A stretch of 64,000 nucleotides of DNA from Polaribacter sejongensis (GTDB lineage Bacteria > Bacteroidota > Bacteroidia > Flavobacteriales > Flavobacteriaceae): contig NZ_CP150667.1 in assembly GCF_038024065.1 (NCBI RefSeq), positions 3,665,501 to 3,729,500 on the forward strand. Direction: 5' to 3'. The position numbers were made by a program, and so were the translations under genes. The notes beneath the pieces were generated by a model. That model did no database searches and was not told the origin of the DNA. It saw only the letters and a program-made list of their open reading frames with translations. Below, one piece after another: positions 8,237 through 17,160 of this stretch; positions within the stretch are counted from its first letter, which is position 1, and the number at the start of each line of letters is the position of its first letter.

Positions 8237-11200
8237 TTAGAATTTATTTTTTCCATCAATTCTTTTATCCTCAGAAATTACTTCTTGAGGAACCATTTCC
8301 TTTGAAGTTGTTTTGGTTCTAATCCACATTTTAAATAAGGTTACTAAGTAGAATAAAACAGGTACAACAATTAACGTTAAAAAAGTAGCTATTAATAAAC
8401 CATAAATAACGGTCCAAGCTAGAGGTCCCCAGAAAACAACGTTATCTCCACCCATGTAAATGTGCGGGTTGTATTCTGTAAACAAACTAAAGAAGTTTAT
8501 ATTTAATCCAATTGCTAAAGGAATTAATCCTAAAATGGTTGTAATTGCCGTTAATAAAACAGGTCTTAAACGTGCTCTACCAGCATTTACAATTGCTTCG
8601 AATAACATTTGTTTGTCTAAATAATCTTCGTGGTCTATTTCTAATTCACCTTTCTTTCTATCAATTAACAATTGTGCGTAATCTAATAATACCACTCCAT
8701 TGTTTACTACAATTCCGGCTAATGAAATAATTCCCATCATGGTCATCATAATAACAAAAGAACTACCAGAAATAACGATTCCTCCAAAAACACCAATAAA
8801 GCTTAAGAAAATCGCTAACATGATAATTCCTGGTTTAGAAACCGAGTTGAATTGAAAAATTAAAATAAAGAAAATTAAAGCCAATCCAGTAAAGAAAGCA
8901 CCTACTAAGAATAGCATTTGTTTGTTTTGTTCTTCTAGCTGACCTGTATAATCAATTTTTATTCCTTTAGGTAAATCTTTAAAGTTTTTCATTTCTTCTC
9001 TAATTTTACCAACCACGGCACCAGCATCAGTTTCTCCAGGAGACAATGCAGAATATACAGTAACAAGTCTTTTTATGTCTTTGTGCTTAATAGCGCTAAA
9101 ACCAGAATTGTTAGATTGTGTTGCAACTGTAGAAACCGGAATTTCTTTTATTTTACCAGAAGCCATATCTCTAAAGATAATATTCTGATTAAAAATAGCA
9201 CTCTTATTATATCTGTCTTCTTTATTAAAACGAACGTAGATATCATAATCGTCTCCATCTTCTTTATAAACACCTGCTTTGTTTCCAAAAATAGAAGCTC
9301 TTAATTGTTGTCCAACTTGACCTGTAGAGACACCTAATTCACCCGCTTTTTTACGGTCAACAATAACCTCCATTCCTGGTTTGTCTCGGTTTACATCAAT
9401 CTTTAATTCATCTATACCAGAAATACTTTTTGTGTTGATAAAGTCTCGCATTCTTTGCGCTACATGTATCAATTCTGCATAATCATCTCCTTCAATTTCA
9501 ATATTAATTGGAGATCCTGCAGGTGGTCCGTTTGCATCTTTTTCAACAGAAATTAAAACTCCAGGATAAATACCAACCAATGCAGTTTGTACTTTCTGGC
9601 GCATAAGCTCACTATCTAAGCCTCTTCTATATTTGTATTCTCTCATAGAAGCGGTTACTTTTCCTTTGTGAGGCATTTCTGCAGCAGAACCACCATCGGT
9701 TTGTGGGTTTCCTGCTCCTTCACCAACTTGAGAAATTAAACTTTCAACCATAAAATTATAGTCGCCATCCATATACTCATCAGCATATAAAACGCCTTCT
9801 ACCTTCTCTTCAATTTGTTTGGTAATAGCATTTGTTTTTTGAATATCTGTTCCTTCTGGATATTCTATATAAACAATTATTTGATTTGGCTTATTGTCAG
9901 GGAAAAACTCAACTTTAGTTCTTTGAGTACCTAAAGACCAACCGAAAACCATGAATGACGCAAATAAAAGAATAGTGGTACCAATTACTAAAAAGTAAGG
10001 AGTTTTACCTCTTAAAGAAAAACGCAAACTACTTTCGTACCATCTCTCTAAAACTGGCAATACTTTGGTTTGAAAACTATTAGCCCATCCTCTTAAGAGT
10101 AAACGATACACCCAAAGCATTACTGCTACAAAAATCATTAATGCACCAATGGCACTATAAGTTCCGCCTGCAATTAAGATTAAGATACCTATTACTGCCA
10201 TAATACCTGTTACAATTGCAATTTTTTTAATAGGCATGTCTACATCTTCTACACTCATAAATTGAGAAACCAATACAGAGTTAAAGAATATTGCTACTAA
10301 TAAAGATGAACCTAAAACGGTGGATAATGTAATTGGCAATAAAACCATGAAATCTCCCATAACTCCTGGCCACATACCTAAAGGGATAAATGCCGCAACG
10401 GTTGTTGCTGTAGAAATAATAATTGGAAATGCAATTTCGCTAATTCCTTTTTTAGCAGCATCAATTCTATTCATGCCTTCTTCGTCCATTAAACGATACA
10501 CGTTTTCGACGACGACAATTCCATTATCTACCAGCATTCCCAGTCCCATAATTAATCCGAAAAGAATCATGGTGTTCATGGTGTAGCCTAATAAGTTTAA
10601 AATCATTAAAGACATAAACATAGACATTGGTATTGCAAAACCAACAAATACGGCATTTTTAAATCCTAAGAAAAACATTAAAACAGTTACCACTAAGATA
10701 ACCCCAAAAATAATGTTATTTACTAAATCGTCTACCTGACCGATGGTTTTGTTAGATTGATCGTTGGTAATGGTAACACTTAAATCGTGAGGAAAATGAT
10801 TTTCAATAGCATCGCTTACAATTACTTGTATTTGCTCTGATGCAGCAACCATGTTTTCTCCAGCACGTTTTTTAACATCTAACATTACAACTTCTTGTCC
10901 TCTTTCTCTTGCAAATGTTGTTTTGTCTTTGTCTTTAAAAGAAACGGTTGCTACGTCTTTTAAATATATAGGATTGTCGAATTCAGATTTTATTACAAAA
11001 TTCTCTAAATCACTTGGTTTGTCAATTTCACCAATAATTCTTACCGTTCTCCTTTGTCCTGAGGTAATAAAGTTACCAGCAGACATGGTTACGTTTCCAT
11101 TGTTAATTGCAGAAGTTATATCGTTAAAACTAACTTTTGCAGCCATCATTTTATAAATATCTACAGCAACTTCTACTTCTTTTTCTTGAGCACCTCTAAT

Positions 11201-11770
11201 ATCAGCTTTTTTAATTTCAGCTAAATCTTCAATGTCATCTTGTAAATACTCTGCAAATTCTTTTAATTTATGAACAGGGTAGTCTCCAGAAATATTAATA
11301 TTTAAGATGGCTATTTCTTCAGACATACTTAAATTGAATACATTAGGCTCTACTTTAGCGTCATTAAAAGTTGGCCAATCTTCACTAGATGTTTCTGTAG
11401 AAAGCTCGTCTTTAACCTTTTGTTTTGCTAGCTCTACGGAAATGTTTTCATCAAACTCAACAATTACCATAGAGTAATCTTCTTGAGAGGTTGAGGTAAC
11501 TTCTACTACGTTACTAATGGTTTTTACTTTGTCTTCTATAGGATCTGTAATCAGTTTCTCTATATCTTCTGCAGTGTTACCAGGGTAAGCAGTACTAATA
11601 TATATCTTGGTCTCTTTAACTTCCGGGAAATTCTCTCTGGCCATACTTAAATAAGCAGAAATACCGTAGAAAAATAAAACACCCATTAGCACGTAAATGG
11701 TAGTTTTATTGTGAATTGCCCAAGCGGATAACTTAAACTCTTTATCGACTTGTTTTTTTTGTTTTGTCAT
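8237..11770 (-). CDS. RND-type efflux transporter, inner-membrane pump
   Basis: A 1177-residue AcrB-type pump (HAE1/HME superfamily). It has the first helix near residue 25, two large periplasmic loops and two sets of transmembrane helices. The TM4 motif GLGMLVDNGIVVVENVYR (about residues 405-422) carries the intramembrane acidic relay. The second half has GIISLAGIVVNNGVVLLDY. It is longer than AcrB (about 1050) because of an extended central membrane segment and a hydrophilic C-terminal tail. It drives proton-coupled export through the adaptor and TolC-like proteins encoded just upstream. Substrate not predictable; the LVDNGI motif favours drugs/lipids over heavy metals. Fourth gene of the operon. 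Confidence 0.92.
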   Translation of the reverse strand: MTKQKKQVDKEFKLSAWAIHNKTTIYVLMGVLFFYGISAYLSMARENFPEVKETKIYISTAYPGNTAEDIEKLITDPIEDKVKTISNVVEVTSTSQEDYSMVIVEFDENISVELAKQKVKDELSTETSSEDWPTFNDAKVEPNVFNLSMSEEIAILNINISGDYPVHKLKEFAEYLQDDIEDLAEIKKADIRGAQEKEVEVAVDIYKMMAAKVSFNDITSAINNGNVTMSAGNFITSGQRRTVRIIGEIDKPSDLENFVIKSEFDNPIYLKDVATVSFKDKDKTTFARERGQEVVMLDVKKRAGENMVAASEQIQVIVSDAIENHFPHDLSVTITNDQSNKTIGQVDDLVNNIIFGVILVVTVLMFFLGFKNAVFVGFAIPMSMFMSLMILNLLGYTMNTMILFGLIMGLGMLVDNGIVVVENVYRLMDEEGMNRIDAAKKGISEIAFPIIISTATTVAAFIPLGMWPGVMGDFMVLLPITLSTVLGSSLLVAIFFNSVLVSQFMSVEDVDMPIKKIAIVTGIMAVIGILILIAGGTYSAIGALMIFVAVMLWVYRLLLRGWANSFQTKVLPVLERWYESSLRFSLRGKTPYFLVIGTTILLFASFMVFGWSLGTQRTKVEFFPDNKPNQIIVYIEYPEGTDIQKTNAITKQIEEKVEGVLYADEYMDGDYNFMVESLISQVGEGAGNPQTDGGSAAEMPHKGKVTASMREYKYRRGLDSELMRQKVQTALVGIYPGVLISVEKDANGPPAGSPINIEIEGDDYAELIHVAQRMRDFINTKSISGIDELKIDVNRDKPGMEVIVDRKKAGELGVSTGQVGQQLRASIFGNKAGVYKEDGDDYDIYVRFNKEDRYNKSAIFNQNIIFRDMASGKIKEIPVSTVATQSNNSGFSAIKHKDIKRLVTVYSALSPGETDAGAVVGKIREEMKNFKDLPKGIKIDYTGQLEEQNKQMLFLVGAFFTGLALIFFILIFQFNSVSKPGIIMLAIFLSFIGVFGGIVISGSSFVIMMTMMGIISLAGIVVNNGVVLLDYAQLLIDRKKGELEIDHEDYLDKQMLFEAIVNAGRARLRPVLLTAITTILGLIPLAIGLNINFFSLFTEYNPHIYMGGDNVVFWGPLAWTVIYGLLIATFLTLIVVPVLFYLVTLFKMWIRTKTTSKEMVPQEVISEDKRIDGKNKF

Positions 11771-11781
11771 CTCTAATGTTT

Positions 11782-12954
11782 TTATTTATTGATAACTTTA
11801 ACTACTTGTCCGTTATTTACACTTCGTGCACCTTCATCAATAATTTCCGTGCCTGCAGGTAAGTTTTCTAAAACCTCAATGAAATTTCCTTGTGTTTTAC
11901 CTGTTTTTATAATAACTCTTTCTGCAGTTGCTTCGTTGTTAGATTTTTTGTCTTTAATGGTGTATATAAATTGTTCTCCATTTGCGTTTTCAGAAATAAT
12001 ACTTTGCGGAATTAAAATAGCATTTGTATCTGTATAATCATTAACTTGAAGTTTTGCTGTTAAATTTGGCTTTACATTTCCGCTTTTGTTATCAACAGGA
12101 ACTTCAATTCTAAAAGATCTATTATTTGGGTTGATAAAACTACCAACTTGTCTTACTTTACTGTCTACACTTGTGCCAAGTACAGGAAATTCTATTTTTA
12201 CTTCTTTGTTTTTTTGAATACTTGTAATGTATCTTTCTGGCACTTCTGCTTCTACATACATATTATTTAAATTTACAATTCTAAAAATTTCTGAACCTTG
12301 CCCAGGAGCAATTACGGTTCCAGCTTCTTTCATAACATCATCTATAACTCCAGAAAATGGCGCTCTAATGGATGCTTTATTTTGCTGACTTTTTAGTTGT
12401 TTTAAAGAGTTTCTTTGAGATTCATAATTCGTTTTAGTTTGTAAAAACTGAATTTCTGATCCTATTTTTTGTTCCCATAAACGTTTTTGACGTTCAAATG
12501 TAGTTTTTGCTAATTGTGTAGTTGCTTCTAACTGTGCAACTTGATTACCGATACCACCATCATCTATAGTTGCTAATAATTGTCCTTTAGAAACTTTTTG
12601 ACCTTCTTTAACAAAAACTTTTTTTAGAATCCCAGGCATTTCTGGGTAAATTAAAATATTTTGTTTTGTCTTTACACTTCCTTGAATTTCTAAATAATGT
12701 TTAAAAACGGCCTCTTTTGCGGTGAAAGTGGTGATTAAAGGAAGTTTCTTAAGCGTGTCCTTTTTAGCAATTGCATTATTTATAGCTTCTAAATCTGCAT
12801 TTATAGTTTCTAAGTTTGCCGTAATTTCTTTCTTTTTAGCAGTTAATTCTTTTAAATCTCCTACAGAAATAATAGCTGCAACTGATGTTGGTTTTTTTTC
12901 TCCACAAGAGATTAAAACAAGTGTGATTGCTAATAATGTATATATTTTTCTCAT
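11782..12954 (-). CDS. Efflux periplasmic adaptor (membrane fusion) lipoprotein
   Basis: A 390-residue protein with lipobox VLISC (Cys17). A short N-terminal coiled coil (about 35-65) precedes a biotinyl-lipoyl half-motif (IYPEMPGILKKVFVKEGQKVSKGQLLATID), the alpha hairpin, a second lipoyl half (IRAPFSGVIDDVMKEAGTVIAPGQ) and beta-barrel/membrane-proximal domains. This is the AcrA/HlyD-type adaptor order. It links the inner-membrane pump to the outer-membrane channel. Eleven bases separate it from the pump gene downstream and nine from the tolC-like gene upstream, so translation is probably coupled within the operon. Confidence 0.92.
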   Translation of the reverse strand: MRKIYTLLAITLVLISCGEKKPTSVAAIISVGDLKELTAKKKEITANLETINADLEAINNAIAKKDTLKKLPLITTFTAKEAVFKHYLEIQGSVKTKQNILIYPEMPGILKKVFVKEGQKVSKGQLLATIDDGGIGNQVAQLEATTQLAKTTFERQKRLWEQKIGSEIQFLQTKTNYESQRNSLKQLKSQQNKASIRAPFSGVIDDVMKEAGTVIAPGQGSEIFRIVNLNNMYVEAEVPERYITSIQKNKEVKIEFPVLGTSVDSKVRQVGSFINPNNRSFRIEVPVDNKSGNVKPNLTAKLQVNDYTDTNAILIPQSIISENANGEQFIYTIKDKKSNNEATAERVIIKTGKTQGNFIEVLENLPAGTEIIDEGARSVNNGQVVKVINK

Positions 12955-12963
12955 GCCTGGTTA

Positions 12964-14295
12964 TTATTTAATTGGTGTGTTTAATGCGTTTTCTAAGGTT
13001 GCTTTACTAGCAATTACATCTAACATAGATTGGATGTACGATTGTTGTTGTGTATATAGTTGGTTTTGTGCTTGTAGTAAATCGAAACTAGTAGAAATTC
13101 CTTCAAAAAATTTAATTCTTTGTTTCTTTTCTATTCTTTCTGCTAAACCTACATTCTTTTTAGCAGTGTTATAGTTTTCTATACTTAGTTGATATTCGCT
13201 TTTTGCTTTTTCAGCTAATAATTCTAAACGTTGTTTGGTTTCTTCTAACTTAATATCTGCTGTTTCTAAAGCAATTTTTGCTTGTTTTGTTTTAGAACTT
13301 CTTCCTAAACTACTAAAAATAGGGATGTTTAAGCTCACTCCTAAAAGAGAAGATTCAAACCATTTCTGGTCATTATCAAAGAAAGTGAAATTGTTTGAAT
13401 AACCAGAATATCCGTAGTTTACAAAAGCAGATAAGCTAGGTAGTGCTTTACTTTGCTCTAAACGAACTAGTAAACGTTTAGATTCTCTATCGTTCTCTGC
13501 AATTTTAAAATCGATATGATTAGAGAAGCTAAAATCTTCTGAAACTAAACTTAAGTTAATATTACTTTCAGTTAATGAATCTAAAGAATCTGTTAGCGTA
13601 AGTTCTGTATCAATTGGAGCTCCTAAAGAAAGGTTTAGCATTTTATAAGCTATAACTTTCATTCGTTTAACACTGTTTAGTTGACTTTTTAAGTTTCCTA
13701 AAGTAATTTCTAGTTGCTCTACGTCTTCTTCTTCATTAAATCCGTTTTCATAGATTTGTTTTGCATCACTTAAGTTTTTCTCAAGAATTTTAATGTTTCC
13801 TTCTAAAATTGTAATACTATTTTCTGCTACTAAAACGTTTCCATATGCATTTATAACAGTTTCTCTAGTTAAAAGTTCTGTTTTTTCGTTTGCTTGTTTA
13901 GAAATTTTCAAATAGGTTTTAGAGGCTTGCAATCCTACTAAATAAGAACCATCGAAAATTAATTGATTTAAAGTAACAAAACCACTTAAACTTTGTTTCG
14001 TACCAAAAACCAATTCATCCTCGGTTCCGTCTCCATCAATATCAATTAAACTTACTTGTTGTTTTATCCAATTTTGATAATCTACTGCGGCGCTTATTTG
14101 AGGTAAACCAGTTGCCGTTGTTTCCCATACTTTTTCGTTAGCAGATTTAATATCATTTTTAGAAGCCTTGGTATTGTAACTATTGTCAATAGCAAAATCT
14201 ATAGCTTCTTTTAGTGATAAAGTCATTGTTTTTTCTTGTGCGTTTGCAATAAAGAAAAAACAGGTACTTATGCATACCAGAATTATTTTTTTCAT
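12964..14295 (-). CDS. TolC-family outer membrane efflux protein
   Basis: A 443-residue protein with a signal peptide ending in ANAQ and two OEP repeats of long helices and short beta strands. Typical are LSLKEAIDFAIDNSYNTKASKNDI near the start and GISTSFDLLQAQNQLYTQQQSYI near the end. It would form the trimeric outer-membrane duct of the tripartite pump encoded downstream. It follows the tetR gene by seven bases, placing it second in the operon. Confidence 0.92.
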   Translation of the reverse strand: MKKIILVCISTCFFFIANAQEKTMTLSLKEAIDFAIDNSYNTKASKNDIKSANEKVWETTATGLPQISAAVDYQNWIKQQVSLIDIDGDGTEDELVFGTKQSLSGFVTLNQLIFDGSYLVGLQASKTYLKISKQANEKTELLTRETVINAYGNVLVAENSITILEGNIKILEKNLSDAKQIYENGFNEEEDVEQLEITLGNLKSQLNSVKRMKVIAYKMLNLSLGAPIDTELTLTDSLDSLTESNINLSLVSEDFSFSNHIDFKIAENDRESKRLLVRLEQSKALPSLSAFVNYGYSGYSNNFTFFDNDQKWFESSLLGVSLNIPIFSSLGRSSKTKQAKIALETADIKLEETKQRLELLAEKAKSEYQLSIENYNTAKKNVGLAERIEKKQRIKFFEGISTSFDLLQAQNQLYTQQQSYIQSMLDVIASKATLENALNTPIK

Positions 14296-14302
14296 GTGGT
14301 TT

Positions 14303-14902
14303 TTATTTCTGTTTTAATTGGTTTTCTAATTGATGTATTCCTTTAATTGTACAAATTCCTCGTAAATGATATTCTAAATAATGAGTCATTAATAAATTCA
14401 TAGAATAGTCTTTTAAAGGAAACAAGTCTTTGTCTTTAATGCCCAACATTCCATTAAAATATATTCTAGAAATAAATTCTAAGTCTATTTCTTTTCTAAA
14501 TAAGCCTGTTTCTATTCCCCTTTTTAGATTATTTATTACACAATCTTGCATTATATGAAACTGCTTCTGCTTTAAGGAAGCGTAAATTTTAGGGTAGTAT
14601 TTTTGAAGTTGATATTGAGGCGATGACTTTTCATCCTTTAGGTTCTCCATAATTAACCTTTTTATAGAGAATAACTCGTCAATAGGATTTAGATTTAATT
14701 CACAAATACCATTAATACCAAGGCAAATTGTATTAAACATAGATAGTGTAACACCATTTACAAGTTCCGTTTTATTCTTAAAATACTTGTAAATAGTCTT
14801 TTTAGACACACCTAAAGCGCTTGCAATTTCATCCATAGTAACACTCTTAAAACCTAGGTTTAAGAAGAGTTCGTTAGATTTTTCTAATATTTTTTCTCTC
14901 AT
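14303..14902 (-). CDS. TetR/AcrR family repressor of the efflux operon
   Basis: A 199-residue protein. The N-terminal TetR helix-turn-helix spans residues 1-47 (ILEKSNELFLNLGFKSVTM, DEIASALGVSKKTIYKYF). The ligand-binding C-terminal domain is divergent, as usual. It is the first gene of its own operon with the tolC, adaptor and pump genes. A long inverted repeat over the promoter is the probable operator, so it should repress itself and the pump until an exported compound binds it. The start codon lies only 10 bases after the -7 box, implying a very short or absent 5' leader. Confidence 0.9.
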   Translation of the reverse strand: MREKILEKSNELFLNLGFKSVTMDEIASALGVSKKTIYKYFKNKTELVNGVTLSMFNTICLGINGICELNLNPIDELFSIKRLIMENLKDEKSSPQYQLQKYYPKIYASLKQKQFHIMQDCVINNLKRGIETGLFRKEIDLEFISRIYFNGMLGIKDKDLFPLKDYSMNLLMTHYLEYHLRGICTIKGIHQLENQLKQK

Positions 14903-14912
14903 AATTCGGTTG

Positions 14913-14961
14913 CAAATGTACGAATGGAAACTTTAGAAACAAAAAAAGTTTCCAAAGTTTT
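14913..14961 (-). promoter_or_regulatory. Efflux operon promoter and TetR operator
   Basis: On the minus strand a TTG (14942-14940), 19 bases, then TACATTTG (14920-14913) fits the Bacteroidetes promoter. An inverted repeat GAAACTTTAGAAAC (14927-14940) and GTTTCCAAAGTTTT (14948-14961), matching in 12 of 14 positions around a run of seven A, covers the -33 element. A protein bound there would block polymerase, as expected of an autoregulating TetR protein. Confidence 0.75.
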
Positions 14962-15030
14962 ATTTATTTTTTAACATTGTAATTGTGAAGTAAAATTACT
15001 TTACATTATTTTTACAAAAAAATAACAGAT

Positions 15031-16002
15031 TTGGAGATTTTACATTATCAGAAAGATTTTATCAATTATTTAGAATCTATAAAATGGGTTAGTGAGCCAA
15101 GAAATTTATATGAACCTATAGATTATATCTTAAAATTAGGCGGTAAAAGAATGCGTCCAATTTTAACACTAATGGCGGCAGATATTTTTTCTGGAGGATA
15201 TGAAAAAGCTATGCCGGCAGCATTGGCTGTTGAGGTTTTTCATAATTTCACCTTAATTCATGATGATATTATGGATGATGCTCCTCTTAGAAGAGGGAAA
15301 GCTACGGTTCATGAAAAGTGGGATTTGAACACAGGGATTCTTTCTGGAGATGCAATGCTAATTTTAGCGTATCAGTATTTTGAGAATTATGAGCCTGTTG
15401 TTTTTCAGAAATTAGCAAAATTATTTAGTAAAACTGCTTTAGAAGTTTGTGATGGACAGCAATTAGATGTCGATTTTGAAACCAGAAATGATGTAACTAT
15501 TGATGAATATATAAATATGATTCGGTTAAAAACATCTGTTTTGGTAGCAGCCGCATTAAAAATGGGTGCAATAGTTGTAGAAACAAATGAAGAAAATGCA
15601 GACTTAATATATGACTTTGGTTTAAATTTAGGTTTAGCCTTTCAGTTACAAGATGATTACTTAGATACTTTTGGAGATCCTAAAACATTTGGTAAGCAAA
15701 TAGGAGGAGACATTATAGAAAATAAGAAGACTTTCTTGTATTTAAAATCATTAGAGATTGCATCTGAGGAAGATAAAAATAAATTAAGTGGTTTTTACAA
15801 TCAAAATTTAACAGAGAATTCTTTAAAAATTAAAGAAGTGACTCAGGTTTTTGAGAAAAATAATATCCCTGTTTTAATTAAGGAGCAGATTAAGAGCTAT
15901 ACAGAGAAAGCTTTTGATACTTTAAACACGATGGATGTGTCAGAAAAAAACAAAGAAAGTCTAAAGAATTTTGGACTTTGGCTAATGAATAGAACAGTTT
16001 AG
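15031..16002 (+). CDS. Polyprenyl diphosphate synthase (IspA-like), TTG start
   Basis: A 323-residue trans-prenyltransferase. It has the first aspartate motif HDDIMDD (D78, D79, D82) with the following RRGK, and the second QDDYLD (D208, D209, D212). These bind magnesium and the allylic diphosphate. The family condenses isopentenyl diphosphate to farnesyl, geranylgeranyl or longer chains. The residues before the first motif (EVFHNFTLI) include aromatics, so a shorter product such as geranylgeranyl diphosphate is likely. A second family member sits at 54.4 kb. The only start in a sensible place is TTG at 15031. It is divergent from the efflux operon. Confidence 0.88.
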   Translation: MEILHYQKDFINYLESIKWVSEPRNLYEPIDYILKLGGKRMRPILTLMAADIFSGGYEKAMPAALAVEVFHNFTLIHDDIMDDAPLRRGKATVHEKWDLNTGILSGDAMLILAYQYFENYEPVVFQKLAKLFSKTALEVCDGQQLDVDFETRNDVTIDEYINMIRLKTSVLVAAALKMGAIVVETNEENADLIYDFGLNLGLAFQLQDDYLDTFGDPKTFGKQIGGDIIENKKTFLYLKSLEIASEEDKNKLSGFYNQNLTENSLKIKEVTQVFEKNNIPVLIKEQIKSYTEKAFDTLNTMDVSEKNKESLKNFGLWLMNRTV

Positions 16003-16044
16003 AAAAAAAACTAATATTTTATTTAATTATGTAATAAAAAGTAT

Positions 16045-16052
16045 TACATTTG
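16045..16052 (+). promoter_or_regulatory. Promoter -7 box of the tRNA gene
   Basis: TACATTTG fits TAnnTTTG and is followed by GC. It lies 15 bases before the tRNA, a normal distance for a short leader. No clear TTG is seen upstream. Confidence 0.5.
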
Positions 16053-16066
16053 CAGCCAATTATTTT

Positions 16067-16140
16067 GGTCCCATAGCTCAGCTGGTTAGAGCATCTGACT
16101 CATAATCAGAGGGTCCTTGGTTCGAGCCCAAGTGGGACCA
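16067..16140 (+). tRNA. tRNA with CAU anticodon (elongator Met, or Ile2)
   Basis: A 74-base cloverleaf. The acceptor stem is GGTCCCA/TGGGACC, the D-arm includes AGCTCAGCTGGTTAGAGC, the anticodon stem is TCTGA/TCAGA around loop CTCATAA (anticodon CAT), and the T-arm is CTTGG-TTCGAGC-CCAAG. CCA is not encoded. CAU tRNAs without initiator features are either elongator Met or Ile2 with lysidine at position 34. I favour Met but cannot separate them by eye. Confidence 0.93.
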
Positions 16141-16151
16141 CATTTAATAGC

Positions 16152-16185
16152 AAGCCTTTACAGAGATGTAGAGGCTTTTTTTTTT
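16152..16185 (+). terminator. tRNA terminator
   Basis: AAGCCTTTACA (16152-16162) pairs with TGTAGAGGCTT (16167-16177) around a GAGA loop, with one G-T pair, followed by a run of T. Confidence 0.85.
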
Positions 16186-16740
16186 GTTTAACTCTTCATT
16201 TTGTTTGCGTGTTGATTGTAATATTCCTTTGTATGAGAAATTTAAAACTAGTTTAGGTGTCAAGTTGTTTTCTGGAGAAGGAATAAAAAAATATTTCTTA
16301 TTATAAAGCATATTAAACTGGCAAGATGAAGACTGTATAGGTCTATTGCTATTTCTAGTTTATTTCAAATCTCTAAGAAATATCCAAAAGAGAAACTTAT
16401 TAGTTTAGATAGATGAAATTATTACCTTTCATTTTTTTAATTGATAAATTTCACAACTTTTGAGCTTAAAAATAAAGTGCATTTTGGGTACAATTTACAT
16501 AAGAGTGCAGACTAATTACTATTTCTGTAAATAAACACGATTTTAGCTATTTATTTGAGAGTAAGATTAAGAATAGAATGAGTGCTAGTAGAGGTGCTAG
16601 ATAATGTTAGGTATTCAAGTCTACTACTTAGTGTAATGTTTAATGTGGTATATGTAATTTGGGATATAATTGTGTTACTTGATTTTTTGATAAGGTTTGG
16701 GATATAGGAATTAAATTATATTTAAAACTTGAGCGAAAAA
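16186..16740. other. Non-coding AT-rich stretch, nothing recognised
   Basis: About 550 bases with stops in all frames and no ORF of useful length. A possible 30-codon run near 16.32-16.41 kb matches nothing I know. It is the longest truly empty stretch in the window apart from the peptide leader that follows. It could be degraded coding sequence. Confidence 0.5.
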
Positions 16741-16774
16741 TTGTGATTAATAAAGAAAAGTATATATATATTTG
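16741..16774 (+). promoter_or_regulatory. Promoter for the PID-CTERM-like peptide gene
   Basis: TTG at 16741-16743, then 23 bases, then TATATTTG (16767-16774) followed by CG. It is a good -7 box with slightly long spacing. Transcription would begin near 16780, leaving a leader of about 200 bases. Confidence 0.55.
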
Positions 16775-16780
16775 CGCTGT

Positions 16781-16980
16781 AAAACAATTAGATACTATTC
16801 TGAGAATCAAAATAGTTTATTGTTTTTATAGAAGTAAAAAAAAGTCTATATTGTTGATGTAATATCAAGTTAGATTGCTTTTTTCTTCTTATTAAGAAAG
16901 AAATATACATTTGTTCTTACAAATGATATATATTGTATAAAGTTTAATTAATATTAATTTTTAATCTGGGGGGATATAAA
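16781..16980 (+). other. Long 5' leader of the small peptide gene
   Basis: About 200 untranslated bases, extremely AT-rich, ending in a GGGGGG run nine to ten bases before the ATG in a context with no other G-clusters. The G-run may act as an unusual ribosome-binding or regulatory element. Short complementary segments (TTTTTTCTTCTTA / TAAGAAAGAAA near 16.88-16.91 kb) could form a hairpin. Confidence 0.4.
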
Positions 16981-17160
16981 ATGATAAAGAAAAAACATTT
17001 CGCATTTATAATAATGCTAGCATTTACTTATGTAGTTAGCGCGCAAAACGTGCCGCAGCCTGCAGGACCGCCACCGCCACCTGGTTTAGCAATAGACGGA
17101 GGTTTAGTTTTCTTAATAGTTTCAGGAATTATTTACGGAATTAAAAAGGTTAAGGATTAG
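16981..17160 (+). CDS. 59-residue PID-CTERM-like surface-sorted peptide
   Basis: Too short for usual ORF cut-offs. Translation gives a signal peptide (MIKKKHFAFIIMLAF...VSAQ), a proline stretch (PAGPPPPPG), the motif LAIDGG, a hydrophobic helix (LVFLIVSGIIYGI) and a basic tail (KKVKD). This tripartite order matches the short PID-CTERM sorting-domain proteins I recall from flavobacterial annotation. Such C-terminal signals are thought to be processed by a sorting protease. None of the mature protein is left after processing except a tiny Pro-rich linker, so the gene may make a membrane peptide. It has its own promoter and long leader. Its last 11 bases overlap the end of ribE on the other strand. 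Confidence 0.75.
   Translation: MIKKKHFAFIIMLAFTYVVSAQNVPQPAGPPPPPGLAIDGGLVFLIVSGIIYGIKKVKD

Noticed and set aside
16186..16740. Remnant integrase or transposase next to the tRNA
   Set aside because: tRNA 3' ends often hold integrated elements, so I looked for one. No direct repeat of the tRNA end and no recognisable integrase motif were found.
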